Assembly: GCF_003386235.1 (NCBI RefSeq) | Contig: NZ_QRDZ01000003.1 | Location: forward strand, 310,001-374,000 | Length of the DNA: 64,000 nt | Direction of reading: 5' to 3' | Source of the DNA: Cohnella phaseoli | GTDB lineage: Bacteria > Bacillota > Bacilli > Paenibacillales > Paenibacillaceae | Part shown: positions 51,739 through 59,872 of the stretch, one piece after another | Position numbering within the stretch: the stretch's first letter is position 1 | Layout of the letters: every line of letters begins with the position of its first letter | Translations under genes and position numbers: made by a program | The notes under the pieces: model-generated | The model's input: the letters and a program-made list of their open reading frames with translations, nothing else | Told to the model about the DNA's origin: nothing | The model's database searches: none

Positions 51739-52209
51739 GTGTACCACATTAGAGTAAGGGCATGTGCGTTAATTATAGAGAAGAACTCGATTCTGTTAGT
51801 GGAATTTGATGATGAAAATGGACTTCATTATAATTTGCCTGCCGGGGGAGCCGAACCGGGAGAGTCGATTATTGAAGCGGTAAAACGCGAAGCACGAGAA
51901 GAGGCCAATGTCGAAGTAGAGGTTGGGCCGTTGGCTTTTGCTTATGAATATGCTCCGCATTTTAATTCTTATATTTACGGAAAAGGACATAGCTTAAGTT
52001 TAATGTTTGAATGTCGAATTACGAGCGGTCGCCCTTCATTGCCCGAGAAACCGGACCTCAATCAAACAAATGTAAAATGGATTGAACTAGAGAAATTAGA
52101 AGAGATCGTACTCTATCCGAACATTAAGGATGAAATAAAGGAATACGCGAAAAACAAGAGAAATATCGAGCTAATTGAGGAATGCAGGTTGAAGAAATAC
52201 AGATCGTGA
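51739..52209 (+). CDS. Nudix hydrolase
   Basis: The 156-residue protein has a full Nudix box (GGAEPGESIIEAVKREAREE) near residues 35-57. The family hydrolyses nucleoside diphosphate derivatives; the substrate is unknown. GTG 51739 follows TTGGAGGTTG. A strong terminator follows, ending the long terminator-free stretch of the array. Confidence 0.85.
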   Translation: MYHIRVRACALIIEKNSILLVEFDDENGLHYNLPAGGAEPGESIIEAVKREAREEANVEVEVGPLAFAYEYAPHFNSYIYGKGHSLSLMFECRITSGRPSLPEKPDLNQTNVKWIELEKLEEIVLYPNIKDEIKEYAKNKRNIELIEECRLKKYRS

Positions 52210-52230
52210 AGAGGCAGCGGCTCGAATCTT

Positions 52231-52270
52231 AAAAAAGGAAGGCGGTAGGTAGCACCCTCGCCTTCCTTTC
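52231..52270. terminator. Strong terminator, probably bidirectional
   Basis: AAAGGAAGGCG at 52234-52244 pairs perfectly with CGCCTTCCTTT at 52259-52269. An A run precedes it, giving a U tract on the minus strand. It serves the Nudix gene on one side and the S-layer-domain relic on the other. Confidence 0.85.
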
Positions 52271-52276
52271 CATGGT

Positions 52277-52360
52277 TTACTTTATCTTACTTATGCGGAG
52301 CAGCATTGTTGCAGCTTCCGCGCGGGTGGCTGCCCCATCCGGAGCGAAGCTGGTGTTGCC
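52277..52360 (-). pseudogene. C-terminal fragment of an S-layer homology (SLH) domain protein
   Basis: Read on the minus strand, this stretch encodes TSFAPDGAATRAEAATMLLR and then ISKIK before TAA. F-x-P-x2-x-ATRAEAATML is the hallmark of the last SLH repeat in cell-wall-anchored proteins of Paenibacillaceae. The frame loses similarity beyond about 52360, so only the last repeat survives. It is more G+C-rich than its surroundings and is the only minus-strand coding trace in the array. Confidence 0.75.
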
Positions 52361-52425
52361 GCGGCGTCTTTCTTCGGGAAAAATGAAAAATAGAGGCGTC
52401 AGTCAGCCCAGATCGGAGAGATAAT

Positions 52426-53049
52426 ATGAAGCTTCTAATTGCGCAACCTCGATTAGAGAAGGAGCTACGACAGCTGGAGCTTGAAATGATGAATCATCCA
52501 GAAGCAGATGTTATCATTTTTCCGGAAGGGTACATCAACCACAATATAGATTGCGCATGCGAGTTGGCTAGAAAATATTCAAAGATCATTATATCGGGGT
52601 ACAAGAACCCAAAAGATAGGGCGGTCGTGATAGATCGTGATGGGAAGCTGCTGCTCGATCGCGCCAAGTACGAGGATACTAAACTCGTTGAGGTTGAAGG
52701 GAACGTTATTGGTATAATGTTGTGCGATGAACTGGTCCTCCAAGGGATGAGCAATCTACAACCAACGAACATCCTATTCATTGTTCATCCTATTGGAGTG
52801 GGAATGTTTAGCGAAGAACAGTTCGCTGAATGGGTAGAGGAAGCCAGGAAGTATGCCATACAATATAAAACGGTCATCATTGGGACCAGCCATGCAGACG
52901 GATCGTTCGGAGACAGCGAAGTTTCTATCCCCATCGCCTATTGCATGGATGAAGAGGGCACGGACATCTTTATTTCCAAGAACGATACTAAGACAAGAAT
53001 CGTAACTCTTGAAACAAGGCCGGGCCGCTCCGTGATTAATCTGGCTTAG
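52426..53049 (+). CDS. Carbon-nitrogen hydrolase (nitrilase) family protein
   Basis: The 207-residue protein has the catalytic Glu in VIIFPEGYIN near residue 34, a candidate Lys in LDRAKYEDT near 86, and the nucleophile Cys in GIMLCDELV near 104. These are the three positions of the nitrilase triad. It is shorter than typical family members (about 260-280). CGGAGAGAT precedes the ATG. Substrate unknown. Confidence 0.7.
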   Translation: MKLLIAQPRLEKELRQLELEMMNHPEADVIIFPEGYINHNIDCACELARKYSKIIISGYKNPKDRAVVIDRDGKLLLDRAKYEDTKLVEVEGNVIGIMLCDELVLQGMSNLQPTNILFIVHPIGVGMFSEEQFAEWVEEARKYAIQYKTVIIGTSHADGSFGDSEVSIPIAYCMDEEGTDIFISKNDTKTRIVTLETRPGRSVINLA

Positions 53050-53127
53050 GAACAGCGACAGGGAATAGTTCACCTATCATTCTTGCGGATGCGTTGGAGA
53101 ATTGTACGCGAAAGGACTGACAAGCGA

Positions 53128-53688
53128 TTGAAATACAAAAAGAGATATAAAATCATCTTTGTGACGATAGCTTTGGTTATTTGCGTATTATTTGTCTCTA
53201 CACGATATATAAAACCATACTATACCTATAAAGTTGAAGACGATGAAAATGCCATTGCCCAATCCATAAGCCAAATGGTGAAGTTGCCTGTTCAGATCAG
53301 GCTAATGGAAGATGCAGACGACAAGAAAATCGTTCTTTTTACAATTGAGTCACAATTTGGCGAAGCGGAGCTTACAAAGGGCCCTAACCATAAATACAAA
53401 CTTGATTTCACGGGGCATGGAACAAATGAGATCCGACCTAGAATTATGGAAACGGGTAAGGGACAGTATGTTAGAATTCTGGGCCGGAATACGGAAGGGA
53501 TTTCTAAGATACTTACGTTGATTGATGGCGAGAAATATGAATTGGCGGTGCAGGAGGGAGACTTTTTTATTGCCATTTCTCCGTTAACCGGGAGTACGGA
53601 TAGTAAATTCCCCTCAGGATCAGTATTGTACGACAGCCAAGGCAATGAAATCAGAAGAATAGGGATATCTGAAGATTATATTTTATGA
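53128..53688 (+). CDS. Membrane-anchored protein, unknown function
   Basis: The protein of about 186 residues has one N-terminal membrane helix (IIFVTIALVICVLFV) and an extracytoplasmic beta-rich domain. The start is uncertain: AAAGGA at 53111-53116 supports TTG 53128, while the frame remains open up to 53083. Its last codon overlaps the next gene's frame. No family is recognised. Confidence 0.5.
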   Translation: MKYKKRYKIIFVTIALVICVLFVSTRYIKPYYTYKVEDDENAIAQSISQMVKLPVQIRLMEDADDKKIVLFTIESQFGEAELTKGPNHKYKLDFTGHGTNEIRPRIMETGKGQYVRILGRNTEGISKILTLIDGEKYELAVQEGDFFIAISPLTGSTDSKFPSGSVLYDSQGNEIRRIGISEDYIL

Positions 53689-53714
53689 ACAAATTACTCT
53701 GGGAGGCAAACTCA

Positions 53715-54134
53715 ATGTCCAAAAGTATGAGATTAATGCTGGCGTTTCTATTAATTACAGTTTTCTTAGGGCAATCCGTATCTGCTGCAACTGCGAAGAC
53801 GACCAAAATAAAGGTAACCCTTGTCAGTGTTGAATTAGTGGAAAATAACCATGTCGGTAATGAATGGTATACCGCAGGCTATGTTAACGGTAAAGAAATT
53901 AAAGAAGGCTCGACAGTCACTTTAAACTTAAAATCATCGGAGAGTGTAAAATTAAAAGCATACGCAGAAGAGCAGGATAAGATCCCCGATGTAGGAACAG
54001 CCAACTTATCCATTAAAGCATCCTCGATTTCTAAAACTATGAATAAATCGCTTACGGTAAAGGTCAAAGAAAATCGCGGCAGATATTCGGGCAACACGGC
54101 AGAATGGAAATTTACATTTAAGATTCAAAAGTAA
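53715..54134 (+). CDS. Small secreted protein
   Basis: The 139-residue protein has a signal peptide (MSKSMRLMLAFLLITVFLGQ, then SVSAATA with an AxA-type cleavage site) and a Thr/Lys-rich beta-sandwich-like domain. TGGGAGG precedes ATG 53715. Function is unknown; a cell-wall or extracellular role is likely. Confidence 0.65.
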   Translation: MSKSMRLMLAFLLITVFLGQSVSAATAKTTKIKVTLVSVELVENNHVGNEWYTAGYVNGKEIKEGSTVTLNLKSSESVKLKAYAEEQDKIPDVGTANLSIKASSISKTMNKSLTVKVKENRGRYSGNTAEWKFTFKIQK

Positions 54135-54164
54135 GACTGGGCTTGTAATAGATCGAATTATTCA

Positions 54165-54193
54165 TTGACCTTTCAAGTTAATAGGAGTACAAT
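54165..54193 (+). promoter_or_regulatory. Sigma-A promoter of the RidA-family gene
   Basis: TTGACC at 54165-54170 and TACAAT at 54188-54193 are separated by 17 bases. It is one of the few clear promoters in the array. The predicted start falls at about 54200, inside the hairpin that follows. Confidence 0.65.
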
Positions 54194-54196
54194 CTT

Positions 54197-54224
54197 CCCA
54201 ATATTTATGATATTGGGGGTTTTT
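54197..54224 (+). promoter_or_regulatory. 5' hairpin covering the ribosome site of the RidA-family gene
   Basis: CCCAATAT and ATATTGGG form a perfect eight-base-pair stem with a TTATG loop, followed by GGTTTTT. The only candidate ribosome site (GGGGG) lies at the base of the stem. It could act as a terminator, a translation block or a 5' RNA stabiliser. Confidence 0.5.
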
Positions 54225-54226
54225 GT

Positions 54227-54685
54227 ATGTCGGGAAATTCGATTGAAGAACGATTGCAAGCACTAAACGTTATGCTTCCTTCTGCAAGTCAGCCGGCTGC
54301 AAAGTATGCAAATTACGTGATCGTCAATGATATGATTTATGTTTCAGGTAAAGGTCCTTCCGGAAACCCCACAGGAAAATTAGGACTAGAGTTCTCGACT
54401 GAAGAAGGCTACGCTTTCGCAAGATCGACCGCGGTTGAAGTGCTTGCCGTATTGAAATCTGCTTTAGGATCTTTAGACAAAGTGAAAAGAGCTGTGAAGG
54501 TACAGGGATTCGTGAATGCAAGCGCTGACTTTGAAGAGCATCATAAAGTGCTGAATGGATTTTCTGACTTGTTGGTCGAAGTGTTTGAGGATAAAGGGAG
54601 CCACGCTCGTTCTGTTCTCGGGGCGGTCTCCGTAAGAGATAACTTGCCAATCATTGTGGATTCCATTTTTCAAATAGAGGTATAA
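54227..54685 (+). CDS. RidA/YjgF family protein
   Basis: The 152-residue protein has the RidA fold signature (YVIVNDMIYVSGKGPSGNP, VKVQGFVNASADFEEHHKVL, HARSVLGAVSVRDNLPIIVD). Classical RidA removes reactive enamine/imine intermediates. The key Arg is present in HARSVLG. It belongs to the longer subfamily with an extended N-terminus, whose substrate is unknown. Confidence 0.85.
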   Translation: MSGNSIEERLQALNVMLPSASQPAAKYANYVIVNDMIYVSGKGPSGNPTGKLGLEFSTEEGYAFARSTAVEVLAVLKSALGSLDKVKRAVKVQGFVNASADFEEHHKVLNGFSDLLVEVFEDKGSHARSVLGAVSVRDNLPIIVDSIFQIEV

Positions 54686-54726
54686 AAGCGAAATAAATGA
54701 TATCATGCAGGAGGCTAACGTGCTCT

Positions 54727-55272
54727 ATGATACTCGTTGATAAAGATGAAATTCGGTTGCGGACACTGGAGTCGGAAGATTCTTATTTATTAGTGAAGTG
54801 GCTTTCGAATCCAGCAGTGTTGGAGTTTTACGAAGGCCGCGATCGACCGCATGATCTGGAGCTTGTAAACAAGCATTTTTATGAAGATAGAGAAAACATA
54901 ACGCAATGTATAATCGAATATAAGGCCCAAGCAATCGGGTATTTGCAATTTTATGAGATAGATGATGAAGAACTCGAGGCGTACGAGCTTAAAGAGTTTA
55001 CCGGAGTCGTTTATGGAATGGATCAATTCATTGGCGAACCGGACTATTGGAATCGCGGGATCGGGACGAAAGTCATCCAAGAGACTGTAAATTACTTGGC
55101 GGAACACAGAAAGGCAAGCAAAATCGTTATGGATCCGCAAACGTGGAATACCAGAGCATTAAGAGTGTATGAAAAGCTAGGATTTACGAAGAAGAAATTA
55201 TTAGAGAAACAGGAGTGGCATGAGGGCGAATATAGAGACTGTTGGCTTATTGAATACGAAGTCAAATCTTGA
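54727..55272 (+). CDS. AAC(6')-like GNAT N-acetyltransferase
   Basis: The 181-residue protein resembles aminoglycoside 6'-N-acetyltransferases and related Bacillus enzymes: WLSNPAVLEFYEGRDRPHD, DYWNRGIGTKVIQ (acetyl-CoA loop) and MDPQTWNTRALRVYEKLGF. Resistance cannot be inferred from sequence alone. AGGAGG is 13 bases before ATG 54727, a long spacing. Confidence 0.75.
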   Translation: MILVDKDEIRLRTLESEDSYLLVKWLSNPAVLEFYEGRDRPHDLELVNKHFYEDRENITQCIIEYKAQAIGYLQFYEIDDEELEAYELKEFTGVVYGMDQFIGEPDYWNRGIGTKVIQETVNYLAEHRKASKIVMDPQTWNTRALRVYEKLGFTKKKLLEKQEWHEGEYRDCWLIEYEVKS

Positions 55273-55280
55273 GGTGCATC

Positions 55281-55712
55281 ATGAAAAACTTCACATTTAT
55301 TATTATTCTATTCCTAGTTATTGTAGTATCGGCATGTGGCTCCGAACCGTACAGCTATGATACGGCAATGGAAAACGGCGACGTTGTAGACTTACATGGT
55401 AACGTGAAGAACGCGGAACGACTAGAGGCATTTTATCAGAACTCATTAACGAAAACGGAAGATAAAATTAGAATTACCAGGTTTACGATAGAAGGAGATC
55501 CGATATTTTACGACCTAGTATTTAACGGAGCGGAAGTACAATTTAAGTATGACAATTCTAAAGATAAACATGGAACAACCAACATAAGAACCGCGAGCTG
55601 TAAAACCCTAACTTTTAATACGGTTGAAAATGGAAAGGAATATGAGCTTCAAGGGTGTTACGGGAAAAATAAGGAGCTGGGAGACGGGTTTAAATTTGAA
55701 GTCAGGAACTAG
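55281..55712 (+). CDS. DUF4362-like lipoprotein
   Basis: The 143-residue protein has a lipoprotein signal with lipobox VVSAC near residue 18, then GDVVDLHGNVKNAERLEAFY, which fits the DUF4362 family of Bacillales lipoproteins. Two further Cys residues are spaced 25 residues apart. It is probably anchored on the outer face of the membrane. GAGGTG precedes the ATG. Confidence 0.7.
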   Translation: MKNFTFIIILFLVIVVSACGSEPYSYDTAMENGDVVDLHGNVKNAERLEAFYQNSLTKTEDKIRITRFTIEGDPIFYDLVFNGAEVQFKYDNSKDKHGTTNIRTASCKTLTFNTVENGKEYELQGCYGKNKELGDGFKFEVRN

Positions 55713-55742
55713 TAGGCGTTTTATGAAGGAGGGGGCGACCCA

Positions 55743-56225
55743 TTGAATATTTCTTTACTCAAATCGGATCTGAGTCAGGCATCGCTCATCTACGAAATGC
55801 AAATTAAAGCATTTACGCCTCTGTTTAATAAATACCAAGATCACACAACCAGCCCTGCTAATGAATCTGTAGAACGAATAATAGATCGATTAAATGAATC
55901 GTCTACGGATTACTATATTATAAAAGATTGCGAGGTTCCCGTAGGTGCGATTAGGATTGTAAGGAAAGAGAATAAAGCGTATCGCGTCAGTCCGGTATTT
56001 ATTGTACCCGAGCACCAGGGAAAAGGGATTGCCCAGAAGGTATTCGCTATTATCGAAGATAAATATAAGGATGCATTAATTTGGGAGCTGGACACCATAT
56101 TGCAAGAGCAGGGCAATTGTTACCTCTATGAGAAGCTAGGCTATCGAAAGACGGGGCAAACCAAACAAATTAACGATAAAATGACAATTGTGTTTTATGA
56201 GAAACGCATGACACTTAGCAAATGA
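55743..56225 (+). CDS. GNAT family N-acetyltransferase
   Basis: The 160-residue protein has the GNAT core VSPVFIVPEHQGKGIAQKVF with the GKGIA loop near residue 97, and YLYEKLGYRKTG at the end. GGAGGGGG precedes the TTG start. It is the last gene of the array and is closed by a terminator. Confidence 0.82.
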   Translation: MNISLLKSDLSQASLIYEMQIKAFTPLFNKYQDHTTSPANESVERIIDRLNESSTDYYIIKDCEVPVGAIRIVRKENKAYRVSPVFIVPEHQGKGIAQKVFAIIEDKYKDALIWELDTILQEQGNCYLYEKLGYRKTGQTKQINDKMTIVFYEKRMTLSK

Positions 56226-56256
56226 ACTGGACATAATTACTTTCAATCAAATAAAT

Positions 56257-56292
56257 AAAGCCGTTCCAGGCAGTATAGGGACGGCTTTGTTC
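56257..56292 (+). terminator. Terminator at the end of the accessory array
   Basis: AAAGCCGT pairs with ACGGCTTT, with extra CC/GG pairs inside, followed by TGTT. Confidence 0.75.
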
Positions 56293-56368
56293 TAGTTCCA
56301 TACACTTCGGAGGAAATTTTGCTCGTGGAACCGAGATACGGCGCATAAGTCTTTTTTTTATTTTTCGA

Positions 56369-56394
56369 CCAAACTTTTTGCGGACATGGCCGTC
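56369..56394 (+). promoter_or_regulatory. ECF-sigma-type promoter of the ABC/sigma operon
   Basis: CCAAAC at 56369-56374, a 16-base spacer and CGTC at 56391-56394 fit the ECF promoter layout (-35 ending AAC, -10 CGTC). It lies 36 bases before the first ATPase gene of an operon that encodes an ECF sigma factor. Confidence 0.5.
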
Positions 56395-56429
56395 ATACTC
56401 CGTAAATCAAGCTTTTAGGCGGTGAAGAC

Positions 56430-57305
56430 ATGAACATTCAGATTCAAGCTTTAAGCAAAACTTACAATGGAAACAAACAAGCGTTACGCGAAATCGATCT
56501 ATCAATCGGCTCGGGAATGTTCGGGTTGCTCGGTCCGAATGGGGCGGGCAAAAGCACGCTAATGCAAATTCTGGCGACTCTTATTCCGCCGACCGGCGGC
56601 AAAGTACAAGTCGGTCCTTACGTGTTGGGCAAGGATGATCACTGTATTCGGCAGTGCCTGGGCTATTTGCCTCAAGCGTCAAGGTTTTACGATAAATTAA
56701 CCGGGGAAGAATTTCTTCATTATGTCGCGGCCATTAAAGGAATGAAATCGGCGAAGGAACGTCGCGCAGCAGTAGCTACCCTTTTGGAAAAGGTGAACCT
56801 TCAGCATCACGCCAAGCGCAAGCTTAAAACATACTCCGGCGGCATGAGGCAGCGGATTGGCATTGCTCAGGCGCTAATCGGCGAACCCCGCGTATTAATT
56901 GTAGACGAGCCGACGGCCGGACTTGATCCGGAGGAGAGGATCCGGTTTCGCGAGCTGCTGGAGGAGTTGGGACAGGAACGAATTATTGTGTTATCCACTC
57001 ATATCGTAGCGGATATTGAAGCAAGCTGCCGTTCGTTGGCCATTTTGGATCAAGGAAGTATGAGGTATCACGGAACGATGGCCGATCTTCTGGCTAAGGT
57101 GCAAGGTCGTGTGTGGACAACGTATGTTCATGAACGAGATCTGCACAGGCTGACAGGGGAGTCCGTTATCCGTCGGCGGAAAACAATTGAAGGCTACGAG
57201 CTGAGGATGATCTCCAGCACTTGTCCTTTGCCGGATGCGGTTCCCGCATCTCCCAGCCTGGAGGATGCTTATTTGCATTTAACGAGAGGTGAATCCGATG
57301 AGTGA
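56430..57305 (+). CDS. ABC transporter ATP-binding protein
   Basis: The 291-residue ATPase has Walker A GPNGAGKST near residue 35, signature YSGGMRQR near 133, Walker B VLIVDEPTAGLD near 155 and switch His in LSTHIVADIE. It resembles ABC-2 exporters of the YtrB/NatA kind, with a short C-terminal domain. It overlaps the downstream permease by eight bases and is the first gene of a tightly packed operon. Confidence 0.87.
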   Translation: MNIQIQALSKTYNGNKQALREIDLSIGSGMFGLLGPNGAGKSTLMQILATLIPPTGGKVQVGPYVLGKDDHCIRQCLGYLPQASRFYDKLTGEEFLHYVAAIKGMKSAKERRAAVATLLEKVNLQHHAKRKLKTYSGGMRQRIGIAQALIGEPRVLIVDEPTAGLDPEERIRFRELLEELGQERIIVLSTHIVADIEASCRSLAILDQGSMRYHGTMADLLAKVQGRVWTTYVHERDLHRLTGESVIRRRKTIEGYELRMISSTCPLPDAVPASPSLEDAYLHLTRGESDE

Positions 57306-59187
57306 ATGGCGAGCGCATTTTGCAACGGAATGGAAGCTTCTCCTGCGTGGGGCTCACTTTCGGATTCTGATGCTGGTCGGTGTTGTTCATGCTTGGCTTG
57401 TTCATAGGGCAAACGAATGGACGGAGCATGCCGGCTATTATCTTCATCAATTTGAATTTATGTACTTGGGCGCGATTACGATATTGGCCATTTTGTCAGG
57501 GGTATATGGAGCAAGAAGCCGCCAAGCTGCCGGGGAAGCGCAATTGATCGGGAGCCTCCCCTATCGTTCGATACGGCGATGGTCGGCGCAACTGACCGTT
57601 TTTTTGCTTCCCTTTTTCATTTTCACATGTGTTCCGGTTTTCATTTACCTTTGGTTGCGAGAGACGATGTATCCGGGGGCAAGCTTGTATCCGGCCTGGT
57701 TTTTATTGTCCACGTTTATTCCGATGCTGTATGCGATGATTCTGGGCTGGCTATTGGGCGGGTTGTTTAAGAGCAAAATAGGCTATGCGGCAGGGTTTCT
57801 GCTGTTTTTTCTTCATATTTATGGCGGACTCTTATTGCTCACGCCCCGTCTTCCGATGCCCACCCGACTTCTTCCCAACTTTTTATTATTCGACTTCAAG
57901 TCGATGGGATATTTTGACGACCAGTTTGGATTTTCGCGCGAAATGTCTTTTTGGACGCATCGGGGGTTTTATCTCTTTTTGGCTTTTGCTTTATTTATTT
58001 TGTTTATTTACATCAAAGCCAAAGCCAGAAGAGAGCCGGGAGTCCGAATGCAGGCGACAGGTCTTATTCTTGCCGCCTGCTTGGCAGCCGGATTGCTTGC
58101 GGGTCATGTATCGCAGAAAACCGTTCAGATGAATCAAGTGGCGATTAGGGAAATCTCGAATTTGGAGTCCGTCAAGCCAGCCAGACTATCCGGATTGAGC
58201 TATGACCTGGATATGAGGCCATACAAAGACGGCGGGCTCGCTGTAAAAGCAACAATTCAGTTCACGAATGAAGAAGCGGCGACACTCCCTCTTGCTTTTA
58301 CGCTGAATGAAAGATTCGAGATGACCGAAGCGCGTCTCAATTCGGAGTCGGTTCGCTTCAGCAGGGACGGGAATCAGATTCAGATCGAGACGGGAGACAT
58401 ACGTCCGGTCACCTTGGTTTTGCACTATCAAGGAAAAATAGCCGACCATAAAGTGACGGAGGAGGGGACGATGACAGCCGTTCATATGGCCGATCGCTGG
58501 AACGTGAACCTCCCTATGGAATTAGCCTGGCTCCCGCAGCCTCTGTTCACAGAAGGCGCTGCGCCAAGCCGAGTCACCGTTCGTTATCCCGATACGATCC
58601 GGCTGTACAGCAACTACCGCACACTCGAAAAAACGACAAATGCCGGCGTACAGACGATTCAATTCGAAGCGTCCAATGAAGCCGAGTCCGGTTTCAATTT
58701 ATGGGGCGGATCGTTAAAAGAAGTAGCGGCGGAAACCGGCGGAATGACAACGAAAGCCATCGTTAACGAATTGTTCAATGACGACTACGTTTCGCGATGG
58801 GTCGCATTATTTCATGAAGGAAAACGGCTGATGCTTCAATTGAATCCGGAAGTCCAAGTTCGTGAAGCCGATACGCTGATCGCAATGGACAGAATTCGTT
58901 TCAATCAACGGGAAATAGCTAAAACAGGCAGCGGGATTATACAAGTGCCGTCCTACTTCTTCCAAGGGCTGTACGACGATGAAGAGGTGGTTGCGCAAAT
59001 AACCGAGTTTTGGTTTGATTCCTCGGGAGCGAAGGGGGAACGGGCCGATCCGGGCAAACGGAAGCAGTTCATAAGAGAACTTTCCGCTTATCTGATTAAA
59101 CTGGACAACAAGAAGCTGCTAGCGGCGAATGCTGGCGATAAACACGTTCAAGAGCTGCGGGATAACGATTTAGGGGAGGCGTCATGA
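57298..59187 (+). CDS. ABC-2-type permease with large extracytoplasmic domain
   Basis: The 629-residue protein has about six membrane helices in residues 20-270, one more near 250-270, then a soluble domain of about 340 residues. The soluble part has a beta-rich pattern (DLDMRPYKDGGLAVKATIQF) like the N-terminal domain of M1 aminopeptidases but no HExxH zinc motif. ATG 57298 follows AGAGGTG. Its stop overlaps the next permease as ATGA. The exported substrate is unknown. Confidence 0.8.
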   Translation: MSEWRAHFATEWKLLLRGAHFRILMLVGVVHAWLVHRANEWTEHAGYYLHQFEFMYLGAITILAILSGVYGARSRQAAGEAQLIGSLPYRSIRRWSAQLTVFLLPFFIFTCVPVFIYLWLRETMYPGASLYPAWFLLSTFIPMLYAMILGWLLGGLFKSKIGYAAGFLLFFLHIYGGLLLLTPRLPMPTRLLPNFLLFDFKSMGYFDDQFGFSREMSFWTHRGFYLFLAFALFILFIYIKAKARREPGVRMQATGLILAACLAAGLLAGHVSQKTVQMNQVAIREISNLESVKPARLSGLSYDLDMRPYKDGGLAVKATIQFTNEEAATLPLAFTLNERFEMTEARLNSESVRFSRDGNQIQIETGDIRPVTLVLHYQGKIADHKVTEEGTMTAVHMADRWNVNLPMELAWLPQPLFTEGAAPSRVTVRYPDTIRLYSNYRTLEKTTNAGVQTIQFEASNEAESGFNLWGGSLKEVAAETGGMTTKAIVNELFNDDYVSRWVALFHEGKRLMLQLNPEVQVREADTLIAMDRIRFNQREIAKTGSGIIQVPSYFFQGLYDDEEVVAQITEFWFDSSGAKGERADPGKRKQFIRELSAYLIKLDNKKLLAANAGDKHVQELRDNDLGEAS

Positions 59188-59840
59188 ACAGGCTGGGGCT
59201 AAGCTTGAAGCTCGTTTGGTCGTCTTTCGTGTGGGCCGCTTTGGGGGTGACGGTACTGCAGGTCGCGGCAGTCGCCGTGCTTCAGCCATGGCACTTCGTT
59301 GAGAAAATCGAGTTGATTCATATTCAAATCCTATATGAATATACATTGCCGTTTATCGCCAGTTTGATCATGTGCCAGCTTTTTGTGGCGGAGCTGGATA
59401 AGGAAACGAGCGGTTGGTTTATGTCGCTTCCGTTTCGAAGTCCGCTTTTCTTCGGTACAAGGTGGTTGTTGGGCACAGCAACGATATTTATACTTTATTT
59501 AATGGGAATTGCCGCCATTCACCTGTTAGTTCTTCCCATTCCGCTGCGGACTTTTTCCTATCATGTGCTGCCGCCGGCGTTATGGCTAGGTCACCTTGCG
59601 CTGCTTGGCAGCTTGATTGGAAGAACCTATATCGCGGGAATTTCGGTTTCCTTATTTTATTGGGTGATGGAATCCTTAACGAACGGGGGGATTACGGACA
59701 GGCTTTACTTGTTTTCGGGAAGCCTGCAGGAGGGGGCGGAACTAATCTGGAATCGCAATGCCTTGCTGCTCGGCAGCCTCCTTGCTTTTATACTCTGTAT
59801 ATTCGTATTTGGACGACGCACATTTTTTGTTAATAGATAG
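59184..59840 (+). CDS. ABC transporter permease subunit
   Basis: The 218-residue protein has six predicted membrane helices and no soluble domain. It begins MNRLGLSLKLVWSSFVW. It overlaps the previous gene by four bases and probably forms a heterodimeric permease with it. Confidence 0.75.
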   Translation: MNRLGLSLKLVWSSFVWAALGVTVLQVAAVAVLQPWHFVEKIELIHIQILYEYTLPFIASLIMCQLFVAELDKETSGWFMSLPFRSPLFFGTRWLLGTATIFILYLMGIAAIHLLVLPIPLRTFSYHVLPPALWLGHLALLGSLIGRTYIAGISVSLFYWVMESLTNGGITDRLYLFSGSLQEGAELIWNRNALLLGSLLAFILCIFVFGRRTFFVNR

Positions 59841-59872
59841 TTAAGGATGATTCTACCGGAAGGGAGAAGCGA

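Noticed and set aside
33998..56225. Chromosomal integron cassette array
   Set aside because: No tyrosine integrase in the window and no RYYYAAC/GTTRRRY attC pairs seen at gene boundaries. Kept only as an analogy.
33998..56225. Prophage or insertion-sequence island
   Set aside because: No capsid, portal, terminase, lysis, transposase or integrase gene and no terminal inverted repeats were found.
56327..56351. GGAACC with AGTC as the ECF promoter of the ABC/sigma operon
   Set aside because: Spacing is 15 and the -10 is off consensus; CCAAAC-N16-CGTC downstream fits better.
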